Translations under genes and position numbers: made by a program
The notes under the pieces: generated by a model
Seen by the model: only the letters and a program-made list of their open reading frames with translations
Databases searched by the model: none
Told to the model about the DNA's origin: nothing
Virus record (IMG/VR): IMGVR_UViG_3300023080_000001
Coordinates: 1 to 39,271 of that record
From: a virus
Reading direction: 5' to 3' (one strand)
DNA: 39,271 bases
Part shown: positions 6,455 through 14,828 of the stretch, piece after piece
How the letters are laid out: each line of letters opens with the position of its first letter
Position numbering within the stretch: the first letter of the stretch is position 1

Positions 6455-6807
6455 ATCTCCGCTATCCGTGGTGGGACCGCTGGCACTCTCTACGCGGCCG
6501 TTCGCTTCCGCAGGCTCGCGCCGAACGTGCAATCCAGATCGCGTCCGAATGGATCGAGGCACATGCCTTTGAGGCCGAACGCGACGGCTGGCAACCCGTG
6601 CATATACTCAAGCCATTGACCGGCCTTGCGTGGCGCTGGCCCTATGCGCCTGAGACTGTCACGCGCAATCGTCTGATGTCCGCTCGTTTCGGACAACTTG
6701 ATTTCGTCTATCGGCCAGAGCGCGACGGGGCCGTGCATATCGTGACCGGCGACGCGCGCCACAAAGCCCTGATGTTGTTCGGCCTGCCTGGGGAGTATTC
6801 GGCATGA
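6451..6807 (+). CDS. Unknown protein upstream of the D5 helicase (118 aa)
   Basis: A soluble, Trp- and Arg-rich protein (WWDRWHSLRGR at the start, LTGLAWRWPYAPETV in the middle), with no motif I can name. It starts at GTG 6451 (GTGA overlap with the HTH gene) and its stop overlaps the helicase ATG (ATGA). Its position directly before a helicase that lacks a primase domain makes a replication role possible. Confidence 0.75.
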   Translation: MNLRYPWWDRWHSLRGRSLPQARAERAIQIASEWIEAHAFEAERDGWQPVHILKPLTGLAWRWPYAPETVTRNRLMSARFGQLDFVYRPERDGAVHIVTGDARHKALMLFGLPGEYSA

Positions 6808-8129
6808 GCGCGGTGACAAACTCCGCTGATGTGACCGAGGACAAAGCCGCCCTTTTGTTCGCCAAAACATACCGTGACCGCCTCGCATACTGTCACGACG
6901 AGGGTGCCTGGTACGAATACGACGGCGCTATCTGGAGGCAACACAGGACGCCTCTCGCGTTCCACTACGCCCGTGAACTCATGCGCGATATGTCGTCGGC
7001 ACTCCAGTCACCGGGGCAGTTCCAGAAAACGAAATTCGCAGCTGGTGTCGAACGGTTCGCACAGTCAGACCCTATTTTCGCCCGCACGTCCGACCATTGG
7101 AACAACGACGGATTTCTGCTGGGCACACCATCTGGAACCGTCGATCTGAAAACCGGAAAACTTCGGGATTCCAGCCCGCGCGACAACATAAACAAAGCCG
7201 CCGCTGTACCCCCTGCCATCACCTCCGACTGCCCTATCTGGTGCGATTTTCTAAACGACGCCACGGGCGGGGATCATGAACTCGTTCGCCTCCTGCAACA
7301 GATCGCAGGCTACAGCCTAACGGGAGACATCCGCGAACACGCCCTGTTTTTCATCTACGGGCCGGGTGGGAACGGAAAGTCGGTATATCTGAATACGATC
7401 ACCCGCATATTGGGGGATTATGCTCAGACAGCCGCTATGGCGACTTTTGAAAAATCCGCGAACAACGGAATTCCCGCAGACCTCGCCATGCTCAATGGTG
7501 CGCGCCTTGTGACCGCATCCGAAACCGAAGAGGGCAAGCCGTGGGCTGAGGCCAGGATCAAACAGATGACGGGCGGCGATCCGATCACAGCCCGATTCAT
7601 GCGCCAGAACTTTTTCACATTCACGCCACGGTTCAAACTGCTGATCGTCGGAAACCACAAACCCGTCCTGTCATCGGTCGATGATGCTATGCGACGGCGG
7701 TTCAACATCATCCCGTTCACCATCAAACCCGCATCGCCCGACAAGCAGCTTGAGGCGAAACTGGAGGCCGAATGGCCCGCTATTTTGCGCTGGATGATCG
7801 AGGGCTGCACCGACTGGCAACGTAACGGATTGGTGCGTCCTAAGTCGGTAGAAGACGCGACGAACGAGTATTTTCTGGAGCAGAATATTCTCCAGCAATG
7901 GCTCGATGAGGCCTGCGAAGTGGATCAAAGCAACCCCCACCTTAGCGAGGGTGCGTTGCGTCTTTTTGGCTCATGGTCGTCGTTTGTAGCCAAAATGGGG
8001 GAAGGCAAGGCAACAATGAAATCCTTCTCACAGACCCTTTCTAGGGAGGGATTTAACAAGAAAGTGACAAAACTCGGAAAATTTTTCCAAGGAATACGCC
8101 TTAAGCAGAACGATGACGACGATTCATAA
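6804..8129 (+). CDS. D5-type superfamily 3 replicative helicase (phage P4-alpha-like C-terminal half)
   Basis: A 441-residue protein with a D5_N-like N-terminal region and an SF3 helicase core. Walker A is GPGGNGKS (186-193), Walker B ASETE (238-242), and the sensor-type VGNHKP is at 282-287, followed by the arginine-containing MRRRF. It unwinds DNA at the phage origin and probably opens it. The usual P4-alpha protein also has a primase domain at the N-terminus; here the length leaves room only for the D5_N part. The 3' end is followed at once by a symmetric repeat region, a likely binding site. Confidence 0.9.
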   Translation: MSAVTNSADVTEDKAALLFAKTYRDRLAYCHDEGAWYEYDGAIWRQHRTPLAFHYARELMRDMSSALQSPGQFQKTKFAAGVERFAQSDPIFARTSDHWNNDGFLLGTPSGTVDLKTGKLRDSSPRDNINKAAAVPPAITSDCPIWCDFLNDATGGDHELVRLLQQIAGYSLTGDIREHALFFIYGPGGNGKSVYLNTITRILGDYAQTAAMATFEKSANNGIPADLAMLNGARLVTASETEEGKPWAEARIKQMTGGDPITARFMRQNFFTFTPRFKLLIVGNHKPVLSSVDDAMRRRFNIIPFTIKPASPDKQLEAKLEAEWPAILRWMIEGCTDWQRNGLVRPKSVEDATNEYFLEQNILQQWLDEACEVDQSNPHLSEGALRLFGSWSSFVAKMGEGKATMKSFSQTLSREGFNKKVTKLGKFFQGIRLKQNDDDDS

Positions 8130-8132
8130 AAA

Positions 8133-8236
8133 GGTGACGGGTGACGGGTTGTGACGGGTCGGCCCGGTAAGTCCGTACATGTGCGCGCATATAGGGTGTT
8201 TACGGGTTCTAGCGTCACCATCCGTCACCCGTCACC
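8133..8236. repeat. Symmetric dyad of six GGTGACGG repeats, candidate replication origin or operator
   Basis: The left side carries GGTGACGG at 8133, 8140 and TGTGACGG at 8150. The right side carries the reverse complements at 8229, 8222 and 8212 (the last with one mismatch). The spacings are mirror images (7 and 10 bases), so the whole segment is one dyad centred at 8184.5. The outer 15-bp arms (8133-8147 and 8222-8236) are perfect inverted repeats. It lies right after the helicase gene in a 145-base gap without coding potential on the plus strand. Confidence 0.7.
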
Positions 8237-8274
8237 GGGTTGATATTTGCGCCGAGGTAGTGTAAAAAACGAAC

Positions 8275-8475
8275 ATGGAAATCGAAAGACATATCGGACC
8301 ACCGAATCGGGGGCCAAATTTCAGAATCAGAGAAACGTTTATGAAAATGAACGTCGGGGATAGCGTGGTTGTGCAAGAGGTGAACAATCTTCACACCAAG
8401 GCTAAGCGGTTGGGCATGAAAATCGCCACGAAACAAATCGGCACCCTACAATACCGCGTCTGGCGCATCGCCTAA
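8275..8475 (+). CDS. Small conserved-looking phage protein (66 aa)
   Basis: The protein has the pattern GDSVVV..., AKRLGMKIATKQ, then YRVWRI, which I recall from short phage proteins found near replication genes (the family has no known function). The ribosome site is not obvious before ATG 8275, and an internal ATG at 8341 (MKMNVGDS) is an alternative start. It is the only gene between the dyad and the packaging genes on this strand. Confidence 0.65.
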   Translation: MEIERHIGPPNRGPNFRIRETFMKMNVGDSVVVQEVNNLHTKAKRLGMKIATKQIGTLQYRVWRIA

Positions 8476-8483
8476 CATCAGGA

Positions 8484-8489
8484 TATAAT
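8484..8489 (+). promoter_or_regulatory. TATAAT box before the packaging genes
   Basis: A consensus -10 hexamer sits in the 21-base gap before the first small gene of the late block. No good -35 sequence lies 16-18 bases upstream (the bases there are GC-rich), so it may need an activator or be chance. It is the best candidate for a late promoter here. Confidence 0.3.
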
Positions 8490-8496
8490 CCCCGCC

Positions 8497-8628
8497 ATGA
8501 CCGTCACCCTCCTGGACAAATCGCTGTACGACGTACTCGCCGATCTTGGGTACGATATGCAGTTCTACGGCGTCCGAGACTTGGCGAACACCGCCGACGC
8601 CGCCTCTTATGGAATCCGCGCCGCATGA
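8497..8628 (+). CDS. Small unknown protein (43 aa)
   Basis: A 43-residue acidic protein (DVLADLGYDMQFYGVRDLANT) with no recognised family. No Shine-Dalgarno sequence is visible before the ATG, but the stop overlaps the next ATG by four bases (ATGA), and the two together lead into the terminase genes. Confidence 0.55.
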   Translation: MTVTLLDKSLYDVLADLGYDMQFYGVRDLANTADAASYGIRAA

Positions 8629-8771
8629 CCGATCACCCCGATCACCCCGAACCCATCGACCCGCCCGCCGTGACCGATCCCGAGGTTCTTGCGGCCCTGC
8701 GCGAGAACGTGCCGCTTATGCAGCGCGGGCCAGTTGAGGTGCCGTTCTCGATTAACGGGGCTCCGCAGTAG
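8625..8771 (+). CDS. Small Pro/Asp-rich protein (48 aa)
   Basis: The 48 residues have a His-Pro-Asp-rich start (MTDHPDHPEPIDPP) and a helix around 18-28. No family recognised. It overlaps genes on both sides (ATGA upstream, TAGTG downstream), which supports translation. Confidence 0.6.
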   Translation: MTDHPDHPEPIDPPAVTDPEVLAALRENVPLMQRGPVEVPFSINGAPQ

Positions 8772-9181
8772 TGGGTCGCCCGTCGTCGTACACGCAGGAT
8801 ATCGCGGACCAGATCGTTGACCGGATCACGGAAGGCGAGACACTGGCCGATATTTGCCGTGACGACCACATGCCAGGCTATCGGACGGTTTTCGATTGGG
8901 AAGACAAACACCCTGAGTTTTCCGCAAACATCACACGCGCACGTAAGTATGGGTACGACCAGATCGCCAATGGGACGCGCCTTGTTGCCCGAGGCGGCGT
9001 AGGATCGACCAGCGACGTGCAGCGCGACAAACTGATCATCGAGACGGACCTCAAGCTTCTGGCGAAGTGGGACAAACGATACGGCGACAAGGTGAACCAC
9101 GAAGTCACCGGCGCTGACGGTGGCCCGGTCCAGGTGCAGCGTATCGAGCGGGTGGTGGTCGATCCGACGATCACTGAGTGA
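8771..9181 (+). CDS. terS: Terminase small subunit
   Basis: The small subunit recognises the pac or cos site and recruits the large subunit. The N-terminal half is an HTH (VDRITEGETLADICRDDHMPGYRTVFDWEDKHP, residues about 16-48), typical of phage TerS, followed by a helical oligomerisation region. It begins at GTG 8771, overlapping the preceding stop by one base, and its TGA overlaps the large-subunit GTG, as is usual for the pair. Length (136 aa) is normal. Confidence 0.85.
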   Translation: MGRPSSYTQDIADQIVDRITEGETLADICRDDHMPGYRTVFDWEDKHPEFSANITRARKYGYDQIANGTRLVARGGVGSTSDVQRDKLIIETDLKLLAKWDKRYGDKVNHEVTGADGGPVQVQRIERVVVDPTITE

Positions 9182-10464
9182 CCACCCTCCAAATCCAGAC
9201 CGCCCGCGTATTCCTGCCTCTCCTGGCACCGTCGCGCTACAAAGCCCTCTACGGCGGTCGTGGCGGGGCTAAGTCGCACTTCTTCGCTGAGGCGCTTGTA
9301 GAGCGGTGCGTAATCGACCCTGACACCCGCGCTGTGTGTACGCGCGAGATTCAGAAGTCGCTGGCACAGTCGGTTCGCCAGCTGATCATCGACAAGATCG
9401 AGAAATTCGGGGTGAAGTCGCGGTTCGTCGTTCCAATGGACAACGAGAGCGCGATATTCGTTCTGGACGGCGCAGGTCGTCGCGTGGGGCGGATCGACTT
9501 CAGCGGGCTCCAGAACCACACGAAGGATACGATCAAATCGCTGGAGGGGTATGACATCGCCTGGATGGAGGAGGCGCAGTCGATCAGTCAGCGCTCGCTG
9601 GACATCCTGCGCCCCACGATCCGCAAGCCCGGCTCCGAGATATGGGCGTCGTGGAATCCGAACAAGCCGACTGACCCCGTTGACGCGCTTTTCCGGGGGC
9701 CACACCCACCGCGTAACTCGGTCGTGGTCGAGGTGAACTACCACAATAACCCGTGGCTACCTGACGAACTCAAGGAGGAAATGGAGGGCGACAGGCTCAG
9801 AGACCCTGACAAGTTCGCGCACGTCTGGCTAGGCGGTTATCAGGGCAGGTCAGAGTCGCGGGTGTTTCGTAACTGGAAGGTCGAGGAGTTCACCACCCGC
9901 CCTGACGCTGTGTTCCGCTATGGGGCCGATTGGGGGTTCGCTGTGGACCCTACGGTGCTGGTGCGCGGGTATCTGGTCGGTCGGACGCTGTATATCGACC
10001 ACGAGGCGTACAAGGTCGGGTGTGAGATCGATAAGACGCCCGCGCTGTTCGACACGGTGCCTGGATCGCGGGACTGGCGGATCACGGCAGATTCGGCACG
10101 GCCTGAAACGGTGTCGTACATGCGGCGGAACGGATATCCTAAGATCGTCGCCGCGCTCAAGGGGCAGGGCTCGGTCGAGGACGGCGTAAGTTTCCTCCAG
10201 TCGTTCGATATCGTCGTTCACCCCCGCTGCGAACACGTGATCGCCGAACTGGCCGCGTACAGCTACAAGGTCGATAAGATGACCGACGAAGTTCTCCCGG
10301 TGCTGGAGGACAAGGATAACCACACGATTGACGCGCTACGATACGCGCTTGAGGGTCTCAGGCGGGCAGGCGTTGCGCCGAAGCCGGAAACAGTCGATAC
10401 TAAGCGACCACGCGATTTGTATTCCAAGGGGCGAAACGATGGCGATGACGGAATGTATGGGTGA
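9178..10464 (+). CDS. terL: Terminase large subunit
   Basis: The motor that pumps DNA into the prohead and cuts it. The ATPase domain has Walker A GGRGGAKS (26-33) and Walker B IAWMEE (127-132). The RNase H-like nuclease domain has Asp residues in YGADWGF (D251), TADSARPE (D305) and NHTIDALRY (D385), the expected triad. At 428 residues it matches the PBSX/Terminase_3-type group. Start is GTG 9178 (GTGA overlap with terS). Headful packaging of circularly permuted DNA is the common mode for this kind of phage and would explain why the contig closes on itself. Confidence 0.95.
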   Translation: MTTLQIQTARVFLPLLAPSRYKALYGGRGGAKSHFFAEALVERCVIDPDTRAVCTREIQKSLAQSVRQLIIDKIEKFGVKSRFVVPMDNESAIFVLDGAGRRVGRIDFSGLQNHTKDTIKSLEGYDIAWMEEAQSISQRSLDILRPTIRKPGSEIWASWNPNKPTDPVDALFRGPHPPRNSVVVEVNYHNNPWLPDELKEEMEGDRLRDPDKFAHVWLGGYQGRSESRVFRNWKVEEFTTRPDAVFRYGADWGFAVDPTVLVRGYLVGRTLYIDHEAYKVGCEIDKTPALFDTVPGSRDWRITADSARPETVSYMRRNGYPKIVAALKGQGSVEDGVSFLQSFDIVVHPRCEHVIAELAAYSYKVDKMTDEVLPVLEDKDNHTIDALRYALEGLRRAGVAPKPETVDTKRPRDLYSKGRNDGDDGMYG

Positions 10465-10483
10465 CGGCGGGACCGGTAACTAG

Positions 10484-12379
10484 GTGACCGACGCCTACCT
10501 GACCGACGAGCCCCTGGACTACGACCCCGCCGAAGTCGAACGGCTGGCGGAAATCGAACGCCTGCGCGACATGAAGGCCACCGACCTTATCCGCATGGTC
10601 GATGACTTCCGCGATGGCACTGAGGTCGGACGCGGTATCGGTGAGAAAGCCCGTCGTTATTTCGACGGCGACCAGCTGGACTCGCGCCGGATCACGCAGC
10701 TGACCCGCGCCAGACAGCCGAGGGTCATCAGGAACGAGATCAAGCCCGCGATCAACGGGCTGCTGGGTATTCTCGTGCAGGCTAAGGTCGATCCGAAGGC
10801 GTACCCACGTAACCCTGATAACGAGGAACAGGCCGACGTAGCGTCGAAAGCCCTGCGCTATGTGGCTGACGCGAACCGGCTGCACAAGATCAAGATCGAC
10901 CTGGCAGAGACCCACCTGATCGAGGGCGTGTGCGCCTGCGTGGTCGAGGTGAACGAAAAGAACGACGTGATATTCTCGCGAGTTCGATACGACGAGATGA
11001 TCTATGACCCGCGCTCGCGTGAGGCCGATTTCGTTGACGCCCGGTACAAGGGTGTCGGGAAGTGGCTGTACGAGCAGGACGTGCGGGCGATGTACCCGGA
11101 TTTCGCCGACGATCTGAGTGTGGCGTTCTCTGGTTCGAACGGGTCAGACATGGGCCTGGGGCAGATGTACGCCGACAAGCCGAACCAGATCGGGACGTAT
11201 TGGGCTGACCCGAAACTGCGCCGTCTGTTTATCGTGGAACTGTACCACCGCGACCCGATGTGGATGCGTTCGGTGTTCTACGTCGGCGGTGTGCTGGAGC
11301 ATGGGGAATCGCCGTATCTGGACGACGAGGGCCAGCCGACGTGTCCGGTGGTCATGGGGTCGTGCTACATCGACATTGATAACCAGCGCTACGGCGTGGT
11401 GCGGTCGATGCTGTCGCCACAGGATGAGTTGAACGCGTATTCGTCCCGCGCGCTGCACCTGGCGAACTCTCGTCAGCTGCAGGTGGCGGACCCGTCGTAC
11501 CCGCCAGAAGTAGACGCGAAAACCGCGAGCGTTGAGGCGGCTAAGGCTGATGGCGTGATCCCGACCGGGTATCAGGTGGTTCCGACGACTGATTTGTTCG
11601 CCGGTATCAACGTGATGGTGCAGGATGCGCGTCAGGCGCTTGTGAGGCAGGCCCCGACGCCAGCGGTACTGGCCGAGGCGAGCGCGACGAATCAGTCAGG
11701 CCGGTCGCGTCTGGTGTTGCAGCAGGCCGGTATGACCGAGATTGCCCGTGCGATGGGTCGGCTTGAGGACGTGGAGAACGAACTGTACCGGCAGGCGTGG
11801 ATGCGGCTGAAACAGTTTAAGCGTGAGCCGTGGTGGGTGCGGATTACGGGGGACGACGCGAAGTCTGGTTTCGAGGGTATGAATATTCCGGTCGGGCCTG
11901 ACGGTGAGCCGGTGCAGCCGGGTATGATGCCGGTTGGGATGAAAAACGAACTCGCCACGATGGACGTTGATATCGAGGTCGAGACGATCCCCGATACGGC
12001 GAACCTCCAGGCGGAACAGTTTGAGGCGCTGGCTCCGATGCTGCCGCTGCTGGCCGAGGCGAAGGGGCCAGAGAAAGCGTTCGAACTCGGACTGGCGATG
12101 TCGTCGATTCCGGATAAGCACCGGATCAAGGAAATCCTCGACTCGCCGCCTGGCGCCGATAACCCGCAGGCGCAACAAATGGCCGCTATGCAGCAGCAGA
12201 TGCAGGAAATGGCCGTGCAGATGCAGCAAATGGCGGCACAGGCGGATATCGAGAAAACGAAGTCCGAGACCGTGTTGAACGAGGCGAAGGTGCGTCAGAT
12301 CGAGGGCGGGCTGCTGCTGGATGCGGTTAAGATTGATCAGCCGCCCGGTGTTGCACAGTCTCGTGAACCGGAGTATTAG
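10484..12379 (+). CDS. P22-type portal protein
   Basis: The portal forms the dodecameric ring at one head vertex through which DNA passes. Length (631 aa) and recognisable stretches (RRYFDGDQLDSRRITQL, RNEIKPAINGLLGI, YDPRSREADFVDARY) match P22-like portals. Near the end a Met/Gln-rich coiled coil (from about residue 560) would form the barrel seen in P22. GTG 10484 is taken because the protein begins in the normal place; a 19-base gap separates it from the terminase. It is followed by the scaffold gene, as in P22. Confidence 0.9.
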   Translation: MTDAYLTDEPLDYDPAEVERLAEIERLRDMKATDLIRMVDDFRDGTEVGRGIGEKARRYFDGDQLDSRRITQLTRARQPRVIRNEIKPAINGLLGILVQAKVDPKAYPRNPDNEEQADVASKALRYVADANRLHKIKIDLAETHLIEGVCACVVEVNEKNDVIFSRVRYDEMIYDPRSREADFVDARYKGVGKWLYEQDVRAMYPDFADDLSVAFSGSNGSDMGLGQMYADKPNQIGTYWADPKLRRLFIVELYHRDPMWMRSVFYVGGVLEHGESPYLDDEGQPTCPVVMGSCYIDIDNQRYGVVRSMLSPQDELNAYSSRALHLANSRQLQVADPSYPPEVDAKTASVEAAKADGVIPTGYQVVPTTDLFAGINVMVQDARQALVRQAPTPAVLAEASATNQSGRSRLVLQQAGMTEIARAMGRLEDVENELYRQAWMRLKQFKREPWWVRITGDDAKSGFEGMNIPVGPDGEPVQPGMMPVGMKNELATMDVDIEVETIPDTANLQAEQFEALAPMLPLLAEAKGPEKAFELGLAMSSIPDKHRIKEILDSPPGADNPQAQQMAAMQQQMQEMAVQMQQMAAQADIEKTKSETVLNEAKVRQIEGGLLLDAVKIDQPPGVAQSREPEY

Positions 12380-12446
12380 GATTTCATGGGTCGCCGCCAG
12401 TTAACGGGCGTTACGTGTGGCTACGAATAGGCCAAGGGACGGAAAT

Positions 12447-13175
12447 ATGGCGGAAGACGCGATTGATCAGCTTGGCGCTGGTTGGATGACCGAGGCGGAA
12501 CTAACGCCGGAAGTTGTCGAGCCGGAACCTGTAGCAGCGGAAACTGAGGTCATAGAGACCGAAGAACCCGTTGAGACTGCTGAAACTGTTGCGGAACCTG
12601 TCGTCGAGTCCGCAAAACCTGTGATGGTCCCGCTTGGGGCGTTGGAGGATGAGCGGAGGAAGCGCCAGGAAGCGGAACGCCGCGCGGCTGCACTAGAGGC
12701 ACCACGCGCACCGCAGCCGAATTTCCGAGACGCATACGAAGACCCGAAAGGGTTCAGCGAAGACCTCGCCGCCGAAATGGAAAAGGTGCGGTTTGATGTC
12801 AGGGCAGAAATGTCTGGACGCCATGCCGAGACCGTTTACGGCAAGGAAACCGTTGAAGCCGCCATCGCCTGGGCGCAGGAGAAGCGCGATCCAGCGATGG
12901 GCCTCAAGGTCCAGAGTGCGGCATCACCCGTCGAGTTCATCGTTCAAGAATACCAGCAGTCACGGACCCTAGAGACGTTAGCCGGAAAGCCCCTGGAACA
13001 GTGGGCCGAAGACTTCGCCAAAGCCAAGGGCTGGATTGTTTCACCGGGGGAAACCCCTGCTTTGAAACCGTCTGTCTCCACGCCGCCGCGCAGTCTTGCT
13101 TCAACACCGGGTTCCGGAAAAGCAGCGCCTAAAGATGCGGATTGGGGAGGGCTAAAATTCGCATTGGATAGGTAA
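12447..13175 (+). CDS. Capsid scaffolding protein
   Basis: A soluble, acidic, highly charged protein of 242 residues located between portal and capsid genes, the usual place for a scaffold. The N-terminal 50 residues are Glu/Pro/Val-rich, a coiled-coil helix (DERRKRQEAERRAAALEA) follows, and the C-terminus is short. I prefer ATG 12447 (AAGGGA about nine bases upstream) over the in-frame GTG at 12417. The stop overlaps the capsid ATG (TAATG). The assignment rests on composition and context. Confidence 0.8.
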   Translation: MAEDAIDQLGAGWMTEAELTPEVVEPEPVAAETEVIETEEPVETAETVAEPVVESAKPVMVPLGALEDERRKRQEAERRAAALEAPRAPQPNFRDAYEDPKGFSEDLAAEMEKVRFDVRAEMSGRHAETVYGKETVEAAIAWAQEKRDPAMGLKVQSAASPVEFIVQEYQQSRTLETLAGKPLEQWAEDFAKAKGWIVSPGETPALKPSVSTPPRSLASTPGSGKAAPKDADWGGLKFALDR

Positions 13176-14305
13176 TGGCCGAAGTCATCATTAACTCGGG
13201 TCTCAATGAGACCCGCTGGCTGATCAACGATTATTACAAGCCCTACATTCGGGCCAGCGGTTTCGACCGCTACATGGGTGAGGGTTCGGACGCGGTTTTC
13301 CGTATCTTCAACGAGAGCAAGACTGACGGCGGCAAGGACATCATTGTTCCGCTCCTGGGCACCATCAAGAACGCGGGCGTTTCCGGCTCCCAGGTTCTGG
13401 AAGGCAACGAAACCGATCTCGAGCAATACATCGACAAGGTGACGACCAACTGGCGCCGTAACGCCGTCAAGGTGCCGAAGTCCGCGTCGTACAAGTCCAA
13501 CATGGATATCCTGAAAGTGGCTGGTCCGTCGCTCCGGGATTGGGCCGCTCGGATCGTCCTCAAGGTCGGGATCATCAACAACCTGAACGGCATCGTCCTG
13601 CCTGGTGCTGCCGGTACGGACGGTTTCTTCGCCGCCGATACCGTGACGACCTATGACCTCGCCACCGCCGCGCAACGTAACGCGTTCATCGTGGCGAACG
13701 CGGATCGTGTGCAGTTCGGTGCTTTGGTGTCGAATGCATCGTCTGGCATCATGGCTACGGCCTTGGCGACTCTCGATAACACCGACGACAAGATGTCCAC
13801 GGCGATTCTCGACCTGGCCCGTGAACGTGCAGCTGCCACCGCCGACATTTCTGCGACCGGCCCCGCGATCAAGCCGTACATGACCGAAGACGGCGAGGAA
13901 TGGTACGTTGTTTTCGTTCAGCGTCGCCAGATGCGCGATCTTCGCCGTGATACGGTGATGATGGCCGCAAACCGTGAGGCTATGGAGCGCGGGAAGGATA
14001 ACCCGCTCTTCCGTAACGGCGACCTGCTGTGGAATGGCATGATCATCAAGGAAGTCGCTGACCTCCCTGTGATCGCCGGTGCCGGTGGTTCCGGTATCGA
14101 CGTGGCGCAGGCCACGCTGGTTGGACAGTCGGCTCTGGCGATTGCCTGGGGTCAACGTCCGCGCCTGATCGTCGATAATTCGCAGGATTATGAGTTCCGT
14201 CCTGCCCGTGCGATTGAAGAACTGATCGGGATCAAGAAAACCTCGTTCCTGGGCGTCCAGTACGGCGCATACTCGATCTTCACTGCTGCCGCCGCTTCGG
14301 CATAA
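13175..14305 (+). CDS. Major capsid protein (N4 gp56/DUF4043-like)
   Basis: The head shell protein, 376 residues. The N-terminal sequence (SGLNETRWLINDYYKPYIRASGF divided at the motif SGLNETRW) and the later stretches IIVPLLGTIKN and WRRNAVKVPKS look like the N4 gp56-type capsid family found in many podoviruses with this portal. It is directly behind the scaffold (TAATG overlap) and followed by a hairpin and the decoration-like gene. A large open frame on the opposite strand is a by-product of codon bias. Confidence 0.88.
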   Translation: MAEVIINSGLNETRWLINDYYKPYIRASGFDRYMGEGSDAVFRIFNESKTDGGKDIIVPLLGTIKNAGVSGSQVLEGNETDLEQYIDKVTTNWRRNAVKVPKSASYKSNMDILKVAGPSLRDWAARIVLKVGIINNLNGIVLPGAAGTDGFFAADTVTTYDLATAAQRNAFIVANADRVQFGALVSNASSGIMATALATLDNTDDKMSTAILDLARERAAATADISATGPAIKPYMTEDGEEWYVVFVQRRQMRDLRRDTVMMAANREAMERGKDNPLFRNGDLLWNGMIIKEVADLPVIAGAGGSGIDVAQATLVGQSALAIAWGQRPRLIVDNSQDYEFRPARAIEELIGIKKTSFLGVQYGAYSIFTAAAASA

Positions 14306-14316
14306 TCAACCATTCC

Positions 14317-14344
14317 CCCGGCCTGACAATAACGTCAGGTCGGG
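14317..14344 (+). terminator. Hairpin after the capsid gene
   Basis: CCCGGCCTGAC (14317-14327) pairs with GTCAGGTCGGG (14334-14344), 11 pairs with one G-U and a 6-base loop. It is 12 bases after the capsid stop, with no T-tract. It could terminate part of the transcripts or protect the capsid mRNA 3' end. Confidence 0.5.
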
Positions 14345-14366
14345 AAACGGTTAGGAGACTAAGACT

Positions 14367-14828
14367 ATGGCTGTTTTTAATTCCGTCGCGATTTCGACCG
14401 CTGCGCCCGTTCCTGGTTTCGGTGCTGGAGGCGGTCAGGTCCGCACTCAGTACACGAAGGTTACCTTGACGGCAGGCGCGACCACCACCGATACGATCAA
14501 CTTGTTCCGCCTGCCGCCGAACTTCCGGGTTCATGGTATCCGGGTCAAGTATCCCGCCTTCGGTGGCGCTACGACCCTGAATATCGGTGACGGTGGCTTT
14601 ACCGCTCAAGATGGCACTGTCGTCGCTGCTGACCCTGATCGGTACTTTGCGGCAGGCTCCATCGCTGCGGCGGGGAACTCGGTTACCATCGCCAACACCG
14701 GCCTGTTCCTGCTGGGACCTACCGGTCGTTTCCTGACGATCACCGCCGTTCTGGCGGCTGGCACCGTGGCGACTCCCGGTGATCTTGAGGTCGCGCTGAC
14801 CTACACCGTCGAGGAGCCGCAAGTATGA
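14367..14828 (+). CDS. Probable head decoration/minor capsid protein
   Basis: A 153-residue beta-rich protein with repeated Ala/Gly/Thr stretches and no transmembrane segment. Its place right after the capsid gene, with an own ribosome site (TTAGGAGACTAAG, seven bases from ATG) and high translation potential, suggests an abundant head protein. No sequence family recognised. The stop overlaps the next ATG (ATGA). Confidence 0.65.
   Translation: MAVFNSVAISTAAPVPGFGAGGGQVRTQYTKVTLTAGATTTDTINLFRLPPNFRVHGIRVKYPAFGGATTLNIGDGGFTAQDGTVVAADPDRYFAAGSIAAAGNSVTIANTGLFLLGPTGRFLTITAVLAAGTVATPGDLEVALTYTVEEPQV

Noticed and set aside
8497-8771. Possible single larger gene joining the two small frames before the terminase
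   Set aside because: The two frames differ and each has its own start and stop with a four-base overlap, so two small genes are the simpler reading.
8878-9744. A 288-codon minus-strand frame opposite the terminase genes
   Set aside because: Same reason: it lies across the terminase small/large subunit genes, which have clear motifs.
12944-14155. A 403-codon open frame on the minus strand opposite the capsid gene
   Set aside because: It overlaps two well-supported plus-strand genes, has no ribosome site or operon context, and long antisense frames are expected in G+C-rich genes with this codon bias.
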